A stretch of DNA of 56,418 nt from JACOZG01 sp964564105 (lineage in GTDB: Bacteria; Patescibacteriota; Minisyncoccia; Phycocordibacterales; JACOZG01). The notes beneath the pieces are model-generated. The model ran no database searches. It saw only the letters and a program-made list of their open reading frames with translations, and was not told the origin of the DNA. The stretch covers positions 1 to 56,418 of the forward strand of contig CAZLZS010000003.1 in the NCBI GenBank assembly GCA_964564105.1, given 5' to 3'. Below, piece by piece: positions 53,213-56,418 of this stretch (position 1 is its first letter; every line of letters starts with the position of its first letter). The position numbers and the translations under genes are program-made.

Positions 53213-53347
53213 TTAGACCGTGAGTCTGGCCCGCTGTTTGCGCCGGCGACGCCGCAACACTCTTCGACCGGCCGGCGACCGTTGTCTAACTAAAAAACCA
53301 TGAGTTTTATAACGTTTTCTTTTTTTAGGTTGAAAGGTTTGCGACAT
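53213..53347 (-). CDS. rpmH: 50S ribosomal protein L34
   Basis: L34 is a very small basic protein of the large ribosomal subunit. Translation from ATG at 53345-53347 gives 44 residues beginning MSQTFQPKKRKRYKTHGF and ending RKQRARLTV, matching the family pattern QPKxRKR..HGF and the Arg-rich middle (GRRVLRRRRRK). It is the first gene of the rpmH-rnpA-yidC unit and is divergent from dnaA across a 110-bp region. Confidence 0.95.
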   Translation of the reverse strand: MSQTFQPKKRKRYKTHGFLVRQRSPAGRRVLRRRRRKQRARLTV

Positions 53348-53457
53348 TTAGGGAAAAGGTTAGCATACTTATCAACATTAATCCACTGATTATTAACAGA
53401 TTGACGCCAGTTGAGTATCTGGTGGTCGACCTCTATAATCTATAATGTCTCTCAACT
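53348..53457. promoter_or_regulatory. dnaA-rpmH intergenic region: dnaA promoter and DnaA-box-like sites
   Basis: TTATCAACA (53369-53377) and TTATTAACA (53390-53398) resemble DnaA boxes. The dnaA promoter is TTGAGT (53411-53416), 17 bp, TATAAT (53434-53439), with a second TATAAT at 53441-53446 that would start a few bases before the ATG. Autoregulation of dnaA is plausible. Confidence 0.65.
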
Positions 53458-54825
53458 ATGCTGCTGGATAACAAAAAACTTTGGGAAACGGTTTTAGCGG
53501 AAATTGAACTGGGTATTTCTCAGGCGACTTTCGGCACCTGGTTTAAAAACACCAATATCGCCAAGCTGGAAACCGGAGTGGTTTATTTGAACGTCCCCAA
53601 TGCTTTTGTTAAAGAATGGCTGTTAAATAAATACCACAAATTTATTCTCAAAACTCTCCGCCATTATCAGCCCGAGGTCCGCGGTGTTGAATATGCTATT
53701 AGTAAGATTGAAGACGGGTCAAAAACAAAAAAGGTTGGGGAGTATTCGCCACCGGTCGAGTGGGGGAATCAACAAATACCCATGGCTGAGATTTACATCA
53801 ATAAAGAAGATAATTTAAATCCCCGATATACCTTTGAGCTATTTATCGTTGGCTCATTTAATGAATTGGCTCACGCCGCTTCGCAGGCGGTGGTGAAAAA
53901 ACCCGGAACTCTCTATAATCCGCTTCTAATTTACGGCGGCACTGGACTCGGCAAAACCCATTTAATCCAGGCGGTTGGCAACCAGTTGAAGAGCGTTGGG
54001 GGAGGGAAAAAAATCTACTACATTACCTCGGAACGTTTTATGCTTGATTACATCAACTCGGTGCAAAACAACCGCGGCAATTTGTTTAAAGAAAAATACC
54101 GAAAATATGATATTTTAATCATGGATGACGTTCAATTCCTCTCGGAAAAAGAAAAAACCCAAGAAGAACTCTTTCACCTTTTCAATGTTTTTTATGAAAA
54201 TAACAAGCAAATAATATTTTCCTCCGATAAACCGCCGAAATACTTAAGTGGCATCGAGGAGCGCCTGCGGTCGAGATTGGAAGGGGGAATGATTGTGGAT
54301 ATTGGCCGGCCGGATTTTGAATCGCGGCTAGCGATTCTTAAATATAAAGCAGGGTTGAGCAATTTTTCACCCAATGAAGAAACCTTGGAATATGTCGCCT
54401 CGGTCATTCAGGACAACATCAGGGAATTAGAGGGGGCGCTAAACACCATCAACTGTCAAGCTTACTTAAAAAAACACCCACTTTCCATGAATGAAGTGAA
54501 AAATCTCATAAAAAACAGTATCCGGCCCAAGAGAAATATCTCAATTAAGGATGTCACAACAGTGGTCGCTGATTTCTACCACATTGAAGAACGACGATTA
54601 TACGAGAAGACTAGGAAAAAAGAAGTGGTCAAGCCGCGACAAGTGGCGATGTATTTATTAAGAGAAGATTTTAACACTTCTTACCCGTATATCGGACAAC
54701 AATTAGGCGGGCGCGACCACACCACAGTGATTCACGCTTATGATAAAATAAAAAATGATTTAGGGAATAACCAGTTATTAAATCGTGAGTTAGACCAGAT
54801 TCGTAATTTGTTATACCAAAACTAA
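53458..54825 (+). CDS. dnaA: Chromosomal replication initiator DnaA
   Basis: DnaA binds origin boxes and melts DNA to start replication. The 455-residue product has the N-terminal helicase-loading domain (about 1-80), a short linker, the AAA+ domain (Walker A GGTGLGKTHLIQAVGN near 160, Walker B ILIMDDVQFLS near 220) and the C-terminal DNA-binding domain with the signature LGGRDHTTVIHA near 420. Length is typical. ATG 53458 is preceded by two TATAAT boxes and no Shine-Dalgarno. Confidence 0.97.
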   Translation: MLLDNKKLWETVLAEIELGISQATFGTWFKNTNIAKLETGVVYLNVPNAFVKEWLLNKYHKFILKTLRHYQPEVRGVEYAISKIEDGSKTKKVGEYSPPVEWGNQQIPMAEIYINKEDNLNPRYTFELFIVGSFNELAHAASQAVVKKPGTLYNPLLIYGGTGLGKTHLIQAVGNQLKSVGGGKKIYYITSERFMLDYINSVQNNRGNLFKEKYRKYDILIMDDVQFLSEKEKTQEELFHLFNVFYENNKQIIFSSDKPPKYLSGIEERLRSRLEGGMIVDIGRPDFESRLAILKYKAGLSNFSPNEETLEYVASVIQDNIRELEGALNTINCQAYLKKHPLSMNEVKNLIKNSIRPKRNISIKDVTTVVADFYHIEERRLYEKTRKKEVVKPRQVAMYLLREDFNTSYPYIGQQLGGRDHTTVIHAYDKIKNDLGNNQLLNRELDQIRNLLYQN

Positions 54826-54951
54826 TCAACAATTATTAACAGATTACTAAAATAATAAATACTAAATAATCAAAGAAACCATGACTAGAAACATTTATCC
54901 ACTTATCCACCAAGCTAATTAAAATAATATTCTTTCTATAATTAATTTATT
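54826..54951. other. Candidate origin of replication (dnaA-dnaN gap)
   Basis: This is an A/T-rich 126-bp gap with TTATTAACA (54834-54842) and two tandem DnaA-box-like sites, TTATCCACT (54895-54903) and TTATCCACC (54903-54911), followed by A/T-rich DNA and a TATAAT (54937-54942) 9 nt before dnaN. Gene context and boxes support oriC here, though the boxes are imperfect. Confidence 0.6.
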
Positions 54952-56055
54952 ATGAATCTGGAATGCTCCTTAGGTAAAATTAAAACCGCGATATTATCCG
55001 CTGAACGGCTAACTGGTAAAAATCTATCTTTACCAGTTTTTTCTAATATTATTCTAGAAGCTGAAAATCAAACTCTAAAAATAAAAGCCACTAATCTTGA
55101 TCTTGGTTTAGAAATATCTCTGCCTTGTAAAATTAACCAAACTGGGTTGGTGGCGGTCAGTGGAAATTTGCTGGGTAATTTTTTCAACCACTTGCCGGCC
55201 TCAGAAGATAAAATAAAACTCGAATTACTGAAAGGCAATCTGAACATTTCTTCAACCCACCACACCACCACCATTAAATGTTACCCCGCCGATGATTTTC
55301 CCCTTATTCCTCGGCCGGATAAACCCTCCATCCTACTCATTAATTCAGAGCAATTATCTCAGGGGTTGCAGAGTGTTTGGTATAGCGCCTCGTCTTCTAA
55401 TCTTAAGCCGGAAATTTCCAGCGTCTGTTTTTATGAACAGCCAAGCGGTTTGTGTTTGGTCGCCACTGACTCTTTCCGCTTGGCGGAAAAACATCTTGGC
55501 GGCGACAAGTTGAGATTGAATCTACCCTACCTGATTCTACCTCTTAAAAATACATTGGAATTGATGAAAATAATCGAGAATTTAAATGTCGATTTGGAGA
55601 TTCAATATAACCAGAACCAAATTTCTTTTTTCGCTCCTCACTTTTATCTCACCTCACGTTTAATTGACGGTGTTTTTCCTGATTATCGGCAGATTATTCC
55701 CACTCGTTTTTCCACCGAGGTAACCACTAACCGCGCGCAACTACTCGAACTTTTGAAATTAGCCAATGTTTTTGTTGATAAGTTTAATCAAGCCGACCTG
55801 TCGCTTAACAAAGAAGGGAAATTAGAAATCAGAACCATCAACGACAATGGCAATAACTTGGTTTGGGTTGTTCCCCAGGCGGTTTCTGGCGAACCAGTGG
55901 CGATTAGTCTAAATTTGAAGTACTTGCTCGATGGTTTGGTCGCATTCTCTGACGAACAAGTCATTCTTCGTTTCAACGGCGCCGCCAAACCAATAATGCT
56001 CACTGGTTGGGGCGACACCACCTTGGTCTATCTGATCATGCCGATCAAACGCTAA
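54952..56055 (+). CDS. dnaN: DNA polymerase III sliding clamp (beta subunit)
   Basis: The beta clamp encircles DNA and tethers the replicative polymerase. The 367-residue product shows the three-domain clamp pattern: N-terminal LGKIKTAILSAERL and LPVFSNIILEA, the middle VATDSFRLAEKHL, DGVFPDYRQIIP, and the C-terminal end VYLIMPIKR with the family's final MP(I/M)R-like motif. Length is standard. The gene starts at ATG 54952 with TATAAT 9 nt upstream and no Shine-Dalgarno. Confidence 0.96.
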   Translation: MNLECSLGKIKTAILSAERLTGKNLSLPVFSNIILEAENQTLKIKATNLDLGLEISLPCKINQTGLVAVSGNLLGNFFNHLPASEDKIKLELLKGNLNISSTHHTTTIKCYPADDFPLIPRPDKPSILLINSEQLSQGLQSVWYSASSSNLKPEISSVCFYEQPSGLCLVATDSFRLAEKHLGGDKLRLNLPYLILPLKNTLELMKIIENLNVDLEIQYNQNQISFFAPHFYLTSRLIDGVFPDYRQIIPTRFSTEVTTNRAQLLELLKLANVFVDKFNQADLSLNKEGKLEIRTINDNGNNLVWVVPQAVSGEPVAISLNLKYLLDGLVAFSDEQVILRFNGAAKPIMLTGWGDTTLVYLIMPIKR

Positions 56056-56135
56056 CCATGTTAGAATAGAGCCATTCATTATGAAAAACACCCCTTCCTC
56101 GTTCTCGTTTTGCTCGTTATTCTTTGACTAGTTGG

Positions 56136-56171
56136 TTGACATTTGCTAACATATTATTTTATCTATCAACT
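56136..56171 (+). promoter_or_regulatory. Promoter region with TTGACA
   Basis: A perfect -35 TTGACA (56136-56141) lies before an A/T-rich -10 region (TTTATC or TATCTA around 56158-56165). The ATG at 56172 would be at or near the transcription start. Confidence 0.5.
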
Positions 56172-56408
56172 ATGACCATCATTACCATTCCTAAAATTTT
56201 ATCCGGCCGGCGACCGCAAAAATTAGTCGCCGTGCCAGCCGCAGCTTATAAGGAGTTTTTAACTTGGCAGAAAGAGACCCGCGCCTTCAAGACCTTTAAG
56301 CCCACGATTGGGGAAAAAAGAGAATTAGCCAGAGCCAAGAAAAATTTTGCTCAAGGAAATTACATCAAGTGGTCTGATCTGAAACATGAATTGGGTCTTG
56401 CTGGTTGA
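56172..56408 (+). CDS. Antitoxin-like small protein
   Basis: From ATG 56172 the product has 78 residues: a short beta-type N-terminus (TIITIPKILSGRRPQKLVAVPAAAYKEFL) and a charged helical C-terminus ending YIKWSDLKHELG, which resembles antitoxin proteins that partner RelE-type toxins. A longer start at 56124 lies inside the promoter and is rejected. The expected toxin would be downstream, beyond the window edge at 56418. Confidence 0.6.
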   Translation: MTIITIPKILSGRRPQKLVAVPAAAYKEFLTWQKETRAFKTFKPTIGEKRELARAKKNFAQGNYIKWSDLKHELGLAG

Positions 56409-56418
56409 TCCGGCCGTT

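Noticed and set aside
1..56418. Alternative genetic code (UGA as Gly, as in Gracilibacteria/SR1)
   Set aside because: TGA is used as a normal stop, for example at 35052-35054 and 29885-29887, and recognised genes contain no in-frame TGA.

Overview
The window looks like a chromosomal segment of a Candidate Phyla Radiation bacterium (Patescibacteria, most likely a Parcubacteria-type lineage). This is an inference from small compact genes with many ATGA-type overlaps, standard stop usage including TGA, a VirB4/PrgI/pilin secretion cluster, RNase Y, many secreted proteins of unknown function, and abundant short palindromes, some of them inside genes. No rRNA, CRISPR array, classical transposase or prophage is visible.

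Layout. 1-9.1 kb: a 5'-truncated amino-acid-type ABC substrate-binding gene abutting a short comEC, a divergent SpeD-like gene, rnhA, recJ, a HIT protein, dut and ndk, a cluster of hairpin repeats, a large surface protein and a small repeat protein. 9.2-15.5 kb: nusA, ppa, two secreted or anchored unknowns, clpP with an overlapping divergent promoter, ksgA and a UvrD/PcrA helicase. 15.5-25.2 kb: LysM/M23 peptidase, an RBBP9-like hydrolase coupled to a MazF/RHH toxin-antitoxin pair, comM (yifB), a DksA/TraR zinc-finger protein, two coiled-coil proteins sharing a short motif, an NYN nuclease overlapping rpsO, a XerC/D recombinase and the CCA-adding enzyme. 25.2-28.8 kb: a tRNA region (Arg, Gly, Pro, Pro, Gly plus a broken tRNA-Gly) with a YraN nuclease, two GIY-YIG nuclease genes whose stop codons lie inside tRNA genes, a zinc-motif/PyrE fusion and a VKOR. 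28.8-38.4 kb: GH3 hexosaminidase, murD, alr, HU, an FG-GAP surface protein, RNase Y, a DUF192 protein, acyl carrier protein and two secreted unknowns. 38.5-52.2 kb: a twelve-gene type IV secretion-like cluster (large secreted protein, VirB6/TrbL-like protein, PrgI, two-piece VirB4, pilin). 52.1-56.4 kb: the classical origin neighbourhood yidC-rnpA-rpmH / dnaA-dnaN, then an antitoxin-like gene.

Functionally the segment combines information processing (nusA, clpP, rny, ksgA, rpsO, cca, dnaA, dnaN), nucleotide upkeep (dut, ndk, ppa, pyrE), peptidoglycan turnover (murD, alr, nagZ-like, M23), and DNA uptake or secretion (comEC, comM, the VirB-like cluster).

The most unusual signals are: (1) two GIY-YIG nuclease genes, each preceded by a palindromic element and each ending exactly at U8-A9-G10 of a downstream tRNA, one of them behind a disrupted tRNA-Gly; (2) families of palindromic elements, one with the core CCCGTTAGAA, sitting inside genes, at gene ends, beside promoters and flanking a GIY-YIG gene; (3) many -10 boxes placed 6-7 nt before start codons, implying widespread leaderless transcription, with a minority of genes carrying strong Shine-Dalgarno sites.
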